Positions 19,640 through 32,397 of a DNA stretch of 64,000 nt are shown piece by piece. Positions within the stretch are counted from its first letter, which is position 1. Every line of letters begins with the position of its first letter. Position numbers and translations under genes: made by a program. Under the pieces are notes generated by a model, which was given only the letters and a program-made list of their open reading frames with translations, was not told where the DNA came from and did not search any database. Source of the DNA: Amaurobius ferox. Lineage: Eukaryota; Arthropoda; Arachnida; Araneae; Amaurobiidae. The DNA is taken from positions 4,253,606-4,317,605 of the forward strand of contig OX578149.1 of the NCBI GenBank assembly GCA_951213105.1, in the 5' to 3' direction.

Positions 19640-21640
19640 TTGCTACATGGAGCGAGTGTTTTCATGTGTTTACAATTTCTCTTCCACCACGATGGTGTTC
19701 ACTTTTGGTCATTTTCGGCTCTTTGTTTTGAAGAATTTTATGCTAAAAACATTTTCCGGTGGTTTGGAGGAATTTATAATTTATGTTATGCCGGGATTTA
19801 TAATTCTACCATAATTAATGGTTCAAAATTTAATAATAGTTCAAAATTCGTTTTTTTCCCCTTTCCCTTCAAAATTCTATATTTATTTGCTGTTACTAAA
19901 TATTTTAGCGATTTATTACCCTTTTTAACATTAGTTTATTATCATTTTTATTGTTTTCATTATTCAAAATTATGCTCGATGCATCTTCAAACGTTAAAAT
20001 ATCTTTTGTTAATCCTTCGGCTTTTCGTTTTCGGTTAACTTCACGCCACTTCATTTACGAGATTGCAGAAAAAAGACTCAACCTAAGATAAGTTCAACCC
20101 TTTTTGCATATAACTGTGAACATCTGGAAACGGACTGCCAACATCCAGTTGGGTTGCTGTGCGCTTGACAGTGTGTTTGGCAGCGTAATTTTTAACTTTC
20201 GTGCCCGCCTCGCGGTTCTTGGCATAGCATCGTATTTTTCCGCGGTATATGCGTGAAAGCTCTGTGCGAGGCAGGCGCGGGTTTTCACTAGCCAAGTTTG
20301 GCGACTCTTGGGAAGAAAACGGTTGCTAAGGATGGACATTCGATTCCTGACTGACGTGGTAAGAGGAACCCTTTCTATTTGCTGCAGAGATCCGTGGGAC
20401 GGGCCCTATGCAAGGGCGCTCGTATCCCGCGGATGCTGGAAACGTGTTTCAGTTTTAGTGCAGAATTGCCTATTTTGAGTCCGAAGTCGAATGTGATCTG
20501 AACTCACATGGAAAAATTGTTCCAGGGCCTATGCCATGGCGCCTGTGACCTGCGGACAAACCTCCCTGTTGAAGACCCAGACCGTCCGACTCATCCTGAG
20601 GACTTGAGCAACAAATTGGACTGCCAGGGGACAAATCTCCCTGTGCCAAAGCTGTGCCTCCGATGCTGTACAAGGAGCTAACAACAGAAAAGCCTCCTTC
20701 TCGTGTTAAAGCTGCATCTTTAATATCTTTCGTGGTGCCATCCATCCACGGGAAGTGCCTGTGGTTACTCCACAATCCGCTTTTGCTCCTACATTTCAGT
20801 GCTATTGTCTATAGTGCATTACAGCGGCTGACCAACAGTGTGTGTGTGTGTGAGTGGGTGCGACATCAGCGAGAGTTGTGCTTAAATCACAGATTTTTGT
20901 CATTCTTGTTTTCTTTTCAAGCCTAATCGTGAAATTTCACAGCCAAAGTGATAATTAGTGTCATAAAAAGATGTTGAGTCTGGAAATCTGTTTGGTATTT
21001 TAATCCTTTCAACCTTTGGGAATATATTTTTGACACAGGCAATTTTGGATTTTTTTTTCCTTTGAAAATAATAGTTTTGCTACAAGTACAGATTGGAATT
21101 TTTATGTGAATAAATAGATAGGCATTATGAATGCTAATAATTAATACAAATTTTAATTATCACTTACTACATGCATAACTTGTACACTCTTCTTATATAC
21201 ACAAAGGTCATTATTTGAAATTATACATTATTGTATTTACTTATTTAGTTTAAGGTTTTTAGTGGTGGACAGCTCTGGCAGGCCAAACTCTGGTCTTTAG
21301 ACCAGATTGGATTCTGATTCCTGGGTTTTGATTTTAAATTTAATTGATTTAATTAGTGCAATGTACTACCAAATTTTTAATCACTGTTACATTTAATGAA
21401 TTGGAAGATGTTTTAAATTTGGAATTGTTGTCAATAAAAGTTAATTTTTAATTTAACAATAAGAGTTCAGTTTTCTTTGTTGTTGGCTGTGCTAATTATT
21501 TATAATGAAGTCGTTTAAAGGTAAGTGGAATATTTAGAAGTTGTATGGTGTTGAAGTGTTTTTAAAAATGTAAAGAAAGTCGAGCACAGACCAAACAATA
21601 GTAGGTTAATAATAATATAGAAATAAAGAGAAAATTTTAA
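19640..21640. repeat. Diverged tandem duplication, copy 1
   Basis: Ordered matches to 21990-23760: CCTTTCCCTTCAAAATTCTA (19861) with CCCTTCCCTTCAAAATTCTA (about 22124); the block GGTTCTTGGCATAGCAT..TTTTCACTAGCCAAG (20213-20300) with GTTCTTGGCAAAACAT..TTTTCACTCGCCAAG (22540-22623); GGACAGCTCTGGCAGGCCAA (21267) with GGGCAGCTCTTCCAGGCAGA (about 23351). An old, heavily diverged duplication of unknown origin. Confidence 0.65.
20554..20643 (-). repeat. 60-bp SINE-tail mini-retroposon 3 with 15-bp direct repeats
   Basis: GGACAAACCTCCCTG at 20554-20568 and GGACAAATCTCCCTG at 20629-20643 bracket 60 bp beginning TTGAAGACCCAGACCGTCC and ending ATTGGACTGCCAGG, the SINE 3' hairpin alone. Confidence 0.75.
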
Positions 21641-21989
21641 TATTGAATAAAAGTAAATTTATTAGGAAAATCTATACGATCAGGATAATGTAACTATAAT
21701 AATAACTATGAAATGTAAATAAATAAAAAAATATAAATATAATTAAATAAATCAATAATAAATAATCAGTGTAAATTTAAAAGGAAGGATTCCCTTCCAA
21801 CAGCGGTAATATCAGAATAGTTTGTCTGCCTCCAACTGGGACCCCCCAATCTATGGATCAGGGAAGAGAGTTTTGTAGAGTGTGAAAATTCTCTACAGAA
21901 AAAATATTTTACGACCTAACAGAATAGAATGGGTAATTTCTGACAATAATGTTCACGATCACCACAACTCTATTGACCGTGGCATTGGA

Positions 21990-23760
21990 ATGTTTTGCCA
22001 AGGAAAATCAACGTAAATCTAATGAAAGTAATATTAGTGATCCAGAGGCAGTGATGTTGTTGTGCGTAGTTTCAGAGATTTTTGTTTTTCTAAATTATTA
22101 ATGTTCAAAATTCATAGTCTTCCCCCTTCCCTTCAAAATTCTAAATTAATTTATGGTTATTATGCATTTTGGCAATTTATCCCTTATTAACGTTAATTTA
22201 TTATCCCTTAAAATTCCCCAATATTCTAAATCACGCACGCGGTGTATTTACAAATGCTAAATATCTTTCAAGTCCTTTGCGCTAATTCGTCTGTGTCCCT
22301 GTAATTTTCCTTTCTGGCCTTATGCCTTCACTTTCGAGTGATGATTATATTCATCCAAAAGCGAAAAACTTGTATGTTTTAAGTGCAAGTTGGCTTTTTC
22401 TCAGCTTATCGGTAGAAAGAAGATGTATGTACCAGATGTATATGGGTGCCGAGAGGCATTCCGTAGGGTTGTCTAATGGGGTAGCTAATTTTGCGGCAAA
22501 ACATGGTAGCTAGAGCTTGGCGGCAATTTCGCGCCTTGCAGTTCTTGGCAAAACATCTTTTTTTTTAATTCCCCAGGGTATGCATAAGCACTCTGTGTGA
22601 GTCCCAAGTTTTCACTCGCCAAGATTAGCGGCTCTTGGAAAGCGGAAGTTTTGTTGGCGAGGCATTCGATTCCTGGCCGTGATTTGAAAAGGATGTTGGA
22701 ATTCATTTTTGGAAAACCGCAGCCCGGGCCCTGGCTAGGGTGCCCGTGTCCCGTGGACGTCTGTGAGATAATTTTTTTATATTACACGTCACGTAAAATT
22801 GTAATGTTTTTGACATTGTGCCGCAAGTGATTTGAAGGTGACTGATCTTGCCATCATACAGCGTGCAATATTCTGTGATGATCGTGCCTCTCCATCATCA
22901 GCTTCAGAGTACAAAAATTAAGGGGGACCAAAATCTGTGCCCTGTTCGCTAAGAAGTGTTTACTTCTTCTCGTAGAGAGTTCTGTGTCACCTGACATTGC
23001 TGGGGTGTGCTTCCACACAGCCAGACATTGTTCTTTTATTGTGAATCATCCGTGAGAAACCGTACTCACTTTGTATAGTATTTCCATGTGCAACATCTCC
23101 TTAGAGATTATCCACACAGCTAGTGCATAGATTGATTTATGTGTGTTTTCCTTCGAGTCCCCCCATAGATTTTAAGAAGCATTTTTTTTAATTTTACGAT
23201 TTTTATAAGTTTTGTCTGGAGATCACATACAACTTTATGTTTCACACTAGGAAATTAATATTTTGCAACATGTACAAATGGAAATTTTGACTTTTTAAAT
23301 TTAGTGCTTGTGTTTATTATTTTTAAGTTTTAACATTTACATTTTTTTGTGGGCAGCTCTTCCAGGCAGACCAAGCTTCAGTCCAGAGTGGAATCGGAAC
23401 CTGGATATTTAAATTGTTGACTGGGTTTATTTTAAATGAAGTTTTTTTATGTTTAACCAGGGTTTTAATTTTCCTTTTCTTTAAATTCAATGTACTGTTA
23501 ATTTATCCACTATACGAATTTTTAAGTTATAACAATTTGGAAGATTTTTTTTTTTTATTCGTAAGTTAGTGTTGTTAATAAGGAAAGTTCAATTTAACAT
23601 AAATTGGTTGTGTTTCTTGAGTTTTTGGTTGTGCTCGTTTTAATTTTGGTATAATAGTAAGTGACATTTTTTGAATATGAGATGATTGTTGGAGTGTATT
23701 TTAAAAGATAAACAACAAAGTAATGTGCCCAGACCAAACAGTAGGAATAGGAATTTAAAA
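21990..23760. repeat. Diverged tandem duplication, copy 2
   Basis: Partner of 19640-21640; lacks mini-retroposon 3, which is specific to copy 1. No coding potential recognised. Confidence 0.62.
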
Positions 23761-25206
23761 GAAACATTATTAATGTAAATTAGAAATTTTAATATGTAAC
23801 AATCAATTAATAGACAACAAACAGTTAATAAAAAGAAACAATATATATAAATAAATAAACAAACTTTATTAAAAATGATTAAAGTTAAGTTAAATTAAAA
23901 ATAAATTAATAGAATTTGAATAATAAACCATAAGCTTTTTCGACACAACGTCTCATACAAAAAAAGAGGCACCCACTCTGGATATTTCTCATAACATATG
24001 TGGAGTAACACATCACGACCTCATTCATTGATGTCATGTTTAAGATGTGCTGATAGGACATAGTGGCTTCATCTCTCATTTCTGCCATTTATCAGAAAAA
24101 AGTTATGGCTTAGTTTAGTAAAATAAATAATTCCAGTAATGTGTAAGTAAATAAAACACATTTCTGAATAGTACTTTATTTTTTTTTTTTTTTTCACATT
24201 TTATATACAACATTGTTTAATTATGTTATTCAGTGATTATTGAATGTTGGAAATCCACAGAAAAAAAGTATTATAACCTCTATAAATGCAGATTGATTCA
24301 GTACTCATGTATCTCCAGGTATCTGTAAAAAAGCTTTTCTTTTCTTTTATTTTTTGTGGCTGAACTGTTTGGATTATCTGAAATTTCAGATCACCTGGGT
24401 TCTGACTAGAGGGGTTTTGTTGTATTTTGAGAATGGTTGAAAATATCTTCAACTCGTTTCTGGCTGGTTGAAAATATTTTAAAAACATCCACTCATTTTC
24501 TAATACTGATCATTTAATTTTGTATGATCTTTTTATTTTAGATTAAAAAACGTGCAATAACTTGAGCAACTCATATTTCCATCTTAAATGATATTCACTT
24601 TAAAATGAATAATTTCATATAAAATATACATTTTTACATAAAATTTCATATACAATTATTTATTTACCCCAGTCCACGATCTTCCTCTACACCCCTAAGT
24701 GGTGCCTTTTTAATATATTTAAATATTTTCCCCAAGACACAAAATTTTTCAAGTGGTGCCTCAATTGTGAAGGGATAAAGTGTTTAAATTTAATGTCCTG
24801 TGAACAATGAACTGGTTTGAAGGAGAGGGCCTTTTCTTATGTTATTCAGTGGAGGGCCTTTTCTTATGTCCTGGTTCATATGATGCTTTAAATATGTGAA
24901 AGTTTAATTATTTTTCATGAGAAATGTTCATTTTTATTGTTCATTTTTCCTTCATGGCACCTAGAATCGAAAGGGTTATGATATTTATTTAAGTTAATTT
25001 GTTTCCTGAAGGCTAATATTAATTTGCGGTGCTTCATTTCAGGTGTCATCTTGAATGGGGAAAGGAGGACCTTCAAGACATTAGAATTAAATAAAAATTC
25101 TAATTTCAAGGATTGCCTTTTTTATTATTTTATTGCATAATTCGAGTTGAATCGAAACCCAATTGTGAGAAGACACATTATATTTTTTGTCTACTAATAA
25201 AGCATT
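23761..25206. other. AT-rich noncoding with a possible pogo/Tigger-like terminal scrap
   Basis: GGATTATCTGAAATTTCAGA..CCTGGGTTCTGA near 24372-24405 resembles the ends of pogo/Tigger elements. No transposase or matching second end was found. Confidence 0.35.
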
Positions 25207-26264
25207 GTTTTTCTTTTGATGCCCTGGTTCTATAACTAATTTTTGAGAAAAGTGCAGTGCTTTGTTTTAAAAGTTTTTAGTATTTGAAACTATAAACTTC
25301 AATTTCGGCACCCCTGTGAAATGTTGCCTGAGGTGGTTGCCTCACCTCCTCAGCCCAAGTCGCGGCCTTGACATAACTACAGATGAATTAAAATAATTAC
25401 TCGAAAAATAGGGACTAGATTTTTTCACAAAACATTAATTTTTCTGCAAATTTTACATAGTAGTTTGATTGAGTTATCCATCGGTATGCATGATAAATCA
25501 CCAAATGAGATGCACACATATTGTATAATAATAAAAAAAATCTAACATAGGCAGCACATGACTTTCCTTATATACTGCAATGAATTTAGTTTCCTCACAG
25601 CCAAAAAATCATGTATAACATCATATTAATATTTTTGGCATTGAATCATAAATTGAAAGTGGGCTCTTTTGGTTGGTGACATAATGGAAAATTATTTCAA
25701 AGTGCTCAGATTTATATATAATTTACAGAAATATAATTTAACAATAGAGAGCTATTTAAGAAAAATTGGCATCCTCAAGTAAACAATAGCCTCCTTGTAT
25801 TTAATGCTCTTAATATTAATTTAAAACTAACATTTTGTATAAAGGCAGTTAATAGATTCCTAAAATTCTACTTTTTCTGCTTATTTTTATATATATTTAA
25901 ATAAGAAGTATTTCTTATTTCTTTTATTTATACTGAAGGTTGAATTTGCTATTATGACAACCATCTAGTTATGATATGCAAAGCTGCCAAATGTGCATCT
26001 ATATATAAAGATCAGTATTCTGGAGTTTTCATGGCCTGATTAGCACAGAGGGAATGCGGGGCAGCTGCCTCACGTTAGAGGAGCCCAAAATTAAACAAGT
26101 ACAATATCAAAAAATTAACGGCTGCTTCCTAAAAAAAAGTATGCCATCGGACTGGGTTTGCCCAGCTGATCAGTGGCGCAGAGACAGGGGGGGGGGGGGG
26201 GGCTTTAATTAAAAACAAAAAAGTATTAATTACAATAAAAAAAATCTGATGTGGGCAACACATG

Positions 26265-27172
26265 ACTTTCCTTATATAATGTAATGAATTTACTACTTTC
26301 ACAGTAAAAAAATAGGTTTTTCTTATAGATACTAATATTCTTTATAAGATATTGAATTTTTGACAATTAGTCGTCATTTTCATTGATTTAGCATCATTTT
26401 TATCCATTTGGCGAGATTTTCATTAATTTGACAACATTTCAAAAAAGTCGCCAGGTTGGCGACATTCCGCCAAATTCGTCGCCAAAATCTCGCCAAGCGT
26501 TATGCACTAAGAAAAAAGTTATTCTTACAGCAGATAAATGACTATTGGCGTTCAAATACAAAAGTATTATTCAAAGTATATTTTTTCATGAATGGAACGA
26601 GCTAGATCCACGAGAATGATGTCACTCAATTTATCGCATGGTATTACATATGAAAAGTGAACATGTTTCTCAATAGGAATTTTTTTTTTATGTGACTTTT
26701 TCATAATTTTTTTGAAAAATGTACAATATCTCGAGAACGGTTCATGTTAGCGTTCTAAAATTTATGCCAATTGTTTTCTAATGAAAAATTACATAAGAAA
26801 TGTCTATTTGCGTAACTTTATTAGCGGTTTTGATTTTTTGACGATTTTTTCAAAATTTCATTAGAAAATTTAGGGGGGTTCTGGACATTCGATTACGTAT
26901 AAAAACAATAGGCTTCCAGTGTTTACGGATTGTGATTTTTGTACCAAATTTGGTTCGAATCGGTCTATTCGTTCGTCAGTTATCGTCTCCACAGACTCAC
27001 TGACACACACACACACACACACACATACTTTCACACACACACAGACATCACTTCAAAAATGCTTGATTCGTGATCAGGGATGCTTGAAACGTGCTCTCCC
27101 GTCGAAAACTCGAATTCGAATTTTCGACCCCGTCACAATACTATCCTTATACATTATGTATATAAGGAAAGT
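26265..27172. mobile_element. MITE-like element with a CA repeat, copy 1
   Basis: Ends ACTTTCCTTATATAATG and, on minus at the right, ACTTTCCTTATATACATAAT. The interior has CGACCCCGTCACAATACTAT near the right end and a (CA)n microsatellite at 27003-27044. Boundaries lack a clear target duplication. Confidence 0.5.
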
Positions 27173-27292
27173 AATAACTACTTTTTTTTCTCATTTTTGG
27201 TATTTATATTTTTACTTTTTCTCGCACTTCATTCAAACAAATTTAATTCCCCTAAAATTTTGTTTTTACTCTACACTTCATTTTTGGTTTAA

Positions 27293-27368
27293 GGGAAATT
27301 CCTTTCGGAATGGAAAAGTCCTTCAGAAAGGGAAAAATCCTTCGGATAGGGAAATTTCCTTTCGAAAA
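27293..27368. repeat. 19-bp minirepeat, four units, copy 1
   Basis: Units of the form GGGAAATTCCTTTCGGAAT, GGGAAAAATCCTTCGGATA and so on, in a row. Confidence 0.75.
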
Positions 27369-27494
27369 GAATTTTGCTGTTGTCATATGTCTGGTCTTGT
27401 TTTGGAAGCACGTGTTGAAACTTTAAAAAATAAAACCTATACGTTTTTCGATCAAGGGATCTTTAATCTGTTCTTTTATATTAGCAATTGTATA

Positions 27495-27742
27495 ATGAAT
27501 AGCAGCAAAGGTAAGTTATTTGAGAGTAGCATATGCAATTTCTTTAAAAGAGAAAAAAAAAAGAAGATAGTAAATGTAATGAAAATAAGCTGAAAAATGT
27601 TGAATTCTCTGAAGATGACAGTTCAGAAAGAACAGCTCCAATAGACGTTGAGACATCATTATTTACACCATCTGAAATCGATGTGAATCCCAATGATATT
27701 GGGTTATTTGTAGGAATAAAGGTAAGGGCTGTTTTTATATAG
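27495..27742 (+). pseudogene. hAT transposase N-terminal fragment, copy 1 (frameshifted)
   Basis: Starts at ATG 27495 (MNSSKGKLFESSICNFFKRE) and reaches PNDIGLFVGIK, which resembles the start of the TTF zinc-finger region in ZMYM1-like hAT proteins. A run of ten A at 27553-27562 (eleven in the other copy) puts copy 1 out of frame. GTAAG follows twice (27510, 27720), so intron donors are possible. The usual zinc finger and first catalytic region are missing before the next fragment. Confidence 0.65.
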
Positions 27743-27889
27743 TTGTCATAATAGATCGTAAATATAATTTGCAAGGCTCGGATTTTCATGCATGAAATTT
27801 AGCTCAAATAATATGCAAATATGCTCAAAATTATTACACAATATGCACGAAAATATGCAGAAATATGCAAGTGCATAGAAATCCGGACC

Positions 27890-28029
27890 CTACTCGTAAG
27901 CATTTTGTACAATGCAATTAACAAGTGTGAATTCGTTATTTCCCTACATATTGTTAAAAAACTATTTTCGTATAGTTTACCTTTGTCGAAATATTTACAA
28001 TCTGAAAAAATTGATCTTTCCAAAGCTAT
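27890..28029 (+). pseudogene. hAT transposase middle fragment, left of the 7.1-kb insertion, copy 1
   Basis: Reads FVISLHIVKKLFSYSLPLSK then YLQSEKIDLSKAI, stopping exactly at the inserted element. The frame resumes at 35130 with GYAKDTRAIIQSLRDN once the insert and one AT are removed. Confidence 0.75.
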
Positions 28030-28043
28030 CCCAGGTAGCACAA

Positions 28044-28790
28044 ATACGTAATTCTTACGTATCAAGCAATACGTAATCTTTACGTGTCAGGCCATACATA
28101 ATTATTACGCAAAGACAGTACGTTAGAATACGGTATACCAACCGTTATAAAAAAGGTTATTATTACGTATCCTTATACATTATTATTACGTATCCTTATA
28201 CATTATTATTACGTATCCTTATACGTTAATATTACGTATATTCACATGCGTTATTATTACGTATATGCACATACATGTTTATTACGTATCCATATTCGTT
28301 ATTATTACGTATATCCACATACGTTATTATTACGTATACCCACATACATTATTATTACGTATCTACATACGTGTATATTACGTATCCACATACATTATTA
28401 TTATGTATATCTACATATGTTATTATTACGTATCCAGATACATATTAATTACGTATCACATACGTGTATATTACGTATATCCACATACGTTATTATTACG
28501 TATCCAGATACATGTTTATTACATATCATATACGTGTATATTACGTATATTCACATACGTATTTCTTACGTATATCCACATGCATGTTTATAACGTGTTC
28601 CCATATGTATTTATGTGTTCCCATACGCATTTATAATGTATTCCCATACATATTTATATTATGTTTCTACATGTATTTATTACATGTTTATATTGTGTTT
28701 CTACACGTATTTATTACGTGTTTATATTGTGTTTCTACACGTATTTATTATGTGTTTATATACATATTTATCACATATTGGACAACTCTA
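28044..28790. repeat. Left subterminal TACGTA array, copy 1
   Basis: Some thirty short units of the type TTATTATTACGTATCC or ATATCCACATACG, spaced roughly 20-27 bp, decaying rightward to ACGTGTTTATATTGTGTTTC units. TACGTA is self-complementary. Apparent Tyr/Ile-rich open frames here are by-products of the repeat. Confidence 0.85.
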
Positions 28791-28845
28791 CAGAATAGTG
28801 CATGTTGCAGACATGATATTTACAAAGTTTTATGCATCTTTGTAA

Positions 28846-29097
28846 AACAAAAATATTGAGCCAGGTGAATATATTTTTATAATAGATGTCAAATTTTCAT
28901 ATTGTGTTGATTTCAATAATGTACTTGAATTTATAAACTTGAAATCAACACAATCTGAAACAGTATCTTTAAAATTTAAAATACATTCATCTAAATCATA
29001 TTTTTACAAAGATACGATATATCAAATGTGTCATGTATGCAAAATTCACAATACTATAGAATCACTCTGTTCATATGTAATAAAATTTTTATTTTAA
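28846..29097 (+). pseudogene. Unrecognised coding remnant inside the 7.1-kb element, copy 1
   Basis: An 83-codon open stretch ending at TAA 29095-29097, including EPGEYIFIIDVKFSYCVDFN and YQMCHVCKIHNT. The same frame extends upstream past one TAA (28843-28845) as ADMIFTKFYASL. Amino-acid make-up is ordinary, unlike the surrounding AT-rich DNA. I do not recognise a family; it may be the end of the element's own gene. Confidence 0.4.
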
Positions 29098-29479
29098 TTT
29101 ATATTATATATTGTTAATACAATAATTTTAATGCAAAAATGTTTTTTTCCTTTATTTTCAGTTTATATTTAAATATATTTTTAATTCTAATTATTTCTAA
29201 ATATTACAAAAATTATAATCTACTACATTATGAAATATAATTTTAAATCTAAAAGATAAGCTATTTTAAATTGAAAATAACTTAAAAATACAGAATAAAA
29301 TTTTGGGATATATTAAAACACATAATACTTAAAACATTTTTGCAATTTTTAAAGAGTTAATTTTTTAAAAGTAAACTTCAATACTAAAAATATATCAAAA
29401 AACAATATTAATAATATTGTAATTAAGTTTATAGGCTATTTTAAATTATATATGTGCATGCTAAAACTACACATCTCTG

Positions 29480-29760
29480 ATCAATGGTGGTATCATGCAA
29501 CTGTGATGATTTTTAAGAGTGAAAACAGTGAGTAAGGGCACAGAGCCCAAGTAGAACATGTTTCTAGATACACAGAACACAAACTGTTTCACAATTATTT
29601 CTAAAAATTGCAAAAATTATAATCTACTACATTATGAAATATAATATTGTGTTTAATGTTTTTAAAAAAATTCCCAGAATTGTGTTTTTATTTCTTGTAC
29701 GTATCATGTTTATTTTCTTTTAAGTATAAGGCTTTTTTAACTTCTTCCAGGTATTTTTTT
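29480..29760. repeat. Internal direct repeat, unit 1 (pair with 33283-33600), copy 1
   Basis: GGTGGTATCATGCAACTGTG and GAACATGTTTCTAGATACAC here match GGTGGTATCATAGGACTGTA and GAACATGTTTCTAGATGCAC near 33283-33365, with homologous sequence following. Confidence 0.75.
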
Positions 29761-30139
29761 TTTATTTTCTTAAAGTATCAAATTATTTTAATTTAGTATT
29801 GTGTTTTTTAACATTTCACCCCTGTATCAACTTTTTTTTTAATTTGTTCTAAGTGGCATATTATTTTAAAATTTCTTCCTAGTATATATTTTTTTTTAAT
29901 TCTTCAACTCATGTATATAAAAAAATTATACCGAAATATAATTTTTTAAATGCTTATAAATGAGACTTTTCTGTACGATTTTTTTTTTTTTATGAAAATT
30001 CGACTATTCATGTTTTCACATTTTTTTCAGTGTCAATTTCAAAATGTACTCTTGTTCATAATGAAATCTTTTCCTTTTTACCACTTTACAACATAGTTGA
30101 AAAGTGTTTATTTATTGTAACTATAAAGACAACAGAAAT

Positions 30140-30915
30140 TGCAAAATTTCAGATTTTTGGGGCTCTTAGTTTTTCAGTTATTGACTTTCAAAAAAGCGAA
30201 ATCTGCCAAAGTTTTGAAATCTTTAAACAGCTGTAGATCAGAAACTATTTAACCTAGAGATCTTAAATTAGTGTCATTTTCTTTTGCTTTTAATGAGTCT
30301 TAATTTGATATATAACATGACTATGCTATTTCAAATTTGAATTTTTTGAAAAGCTTCAAAAAAAAATTTTTTTAAATCTCAAAAACACCCCTTTTAATTT
30401 TTTTGAAAAAAAAAAATATATGCTTTATGGACTACTTGTATGCCAAATTTCATAATGGGAAGCCAATGGGTTCCTATGAAAATTATTTTTTTTTTGTATT
30501 AAACTATAAGTGAAATTAGCTAAATTACAAAAAATTTAATTTCCATAGGAACCCCTTAACGACCGACTATGAAATTTGGCACACAAATAGTCCCTGAATA
30601 TCTTTAATATATATATATATATATATATATATTTTAAAAAAATCAGTTTTTTTTTTTTGGATTTTCTAAAAAAAAAAATTTTTTTTTTTTAGTTTGTAAT
30701 TTTTTAAAAACTCCAATTTAAAAAGAAAAAGTTAGAATACCGTAATCATGTTGTATATCAAATTAAGGCTCATTGAAAACAAAAGCACGACACTAAATTG
30801 AGCTCTCTGTGTAAAATTTTTTTTGATTTACAACTGTTTAAAGATTTCTAAACTTTGCCAGATTTGGCTTTTTTAAAAAAGTAAATAACTGAAAATTAAC
30901 TAAAAAAGTAAATAA
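30140..30915. repeat. Foldback repeat 1, copy 1
   Basis: The left arm (30140-30340; GGCTCTTAGTTTTTCAGTTA..) is inverted in the right arm (30720-30915; ..AATAACTGAAAATTAACT). Related arms recur inverted at 32398-32860. Confidence 0.8.
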
Positions 30916-31177
30916 CTAAAAAGAATGAAGTTTTTGAGTACCCATGATTGCCTTAAAGTCATTCAACTGTGGCGACAGTATTTCTTTAACTTCTTCATAC
31001 TCATCAACTGTGCTGTACTCAAAAACTTCATTCTTTTTACCCAATTTCTGAAAATCGGCTTCTTGTTAAGCATTATTACTGTAGTGAACACCGGTTTACT
31101 GAACGTGTGACAGCATTCGACTATATTACACCAACTAATTTAGCAAAAATTGAATCTGGATTTGGCACTATATAGTC

Positions 31178-31476
31178 TATAAAGGATCTTTGTGGCTTGC
31201 ATGTATTCTTGAGAAGAATAATGTTACGAGCGACTATAAAGTAAGCTTCCTACATCCTAAGGGACCTTTTCTTACTTTCATCCTCAACCGAGTGACGTAT
31301 TGAATGTGCCAGGTGAGACCATTTTGCAAAAAGTAGAGTCTGTTACTGCAACTGGGAGAGTTTGTACTCTTGAGCAAGGAAGAAATGAAATTATCTTCAC
31401 TCAGTTTGGAGAAGAACTTATTTTAAAAGTTCTTGAACGTTTTGTAATTATAATTGTAAATATAAAATTAAATTGA
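31178..31476 (+). pseudogene. Unassigned domain remnant inside the 7.1-kb element, copy 1
   Basis: The first frame reads LWLACILEKNN..YKVSFLHPKGPFLTF; after a one-base shift the next reads QPSDVLNVPGETILQKVESV and TATGRVCTLEQG, to TGA 31474-31476. The pattern (FLHP.GP..F, a Pro-rich step, V....IL..V, TGR.Y/CTL) recalls the C-terminal part of uncharacterised proteins common in invertebrate genomes and often tied to mobile DNA; this is memory, not a search. A short open minus-strand frame (EVFEYSTVDEYEEVKEI, near 31025-30930) lies next to it. Confidence 0.45.
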
Positions 31477-31492
31477 GTGGCATGTGAAATAT

Positions 31493-32234
31493 CAGGGTGG
31501 CCACTCTTCAGACACATTGAAATTCCCCGACTTTTCCAGGTGAATTGAAAAGAAATTCCAGACCAGTAATTTTAACATAAAATGCGTGCACATCCCTATT
31601 TAGTTACAAATTTGATTAAAGAATCTTAACAATTTAACTCCACTATTCAAAAAAAGTTATATTAAATCAGGAGAAAAAAATACACATTTTTTGTTTTTAC
31701 AAATAAATTTTGACATTTTTAATAAAAAATACATGTAAATGCAGCAAAATTGGACTACTGAAATATTTAAAAGAATTTAATGTTTTTTTTCACTGAAGAC
31801 AATAAAAAGAAATAGTCTAAACTGATGTCCATGGGCATTGCAAATTGTTCACAATGACAGACATCATTAAAGATATGCAAAAACTACACTGTAACAAGCC
31901 ACAGCCATTGAATAATTAATGTCAATTCAGCAATGTCAAAAGAATATCATTAAAATAGAAAAAATATTGTAAAATGTATATAATATTCTTGGCGACAGTT
32001 GTCCAAAATGGAGCACAAACTCCACATTTTTGTTTTTACACGGAATCAAATGGACACATGGCAGCCTTTATTTAGAAGTTACGAGTACAGCATAATACTT
32101 GGCGAAATTTTTCGAAAATGGCATACAAACTGGGCAGTCCTGTTTTTATAAGGACAACTAGTATTTTAAAAAAAAAAAAAAAAACAGAATTTTCACAAAA
32201 TTCCCTGACTTTTCCCGGTTGAGTGGCCACCCTG
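31493..32234. mobile_element. 742-bp MITE, CAGGGTGGCC ends, copy 1
   Basis: Both ends read CAGGGTGGCCACTC; AATAT lies directly outside each end (31488-31492, 32235-32239). No coding sequence. Confidence 0.8.
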
Positions 32235-32397
32235 AATATTAAGTGTGTAGCAAATTGTAAAAATTGAGAACATATGTGGGCTGAATGTATGAAAAAACTG
32301 GCTAATGAGTTATGTACTAAATGTATGTCATTTTGTGTCAAATCACTTAATGGTTTGAACCTTGATATCTAAAAAATTGATCATTTTTGGTACAGTG

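Noticed and set aside
27800..27875. Cluster of ATGCAAAT-like motifs as a regulatory region
   Set aside because: Short A/T-rich motif expected by chance and by local repetition (AATATGCA); no supporting context.
28246..28860. Overlapping Tyr/Ile/His-rich open frames (and 41507-42120)
   Set aside because: They translate the TACGTA array in all plus frames; repeat by-product, not protein.
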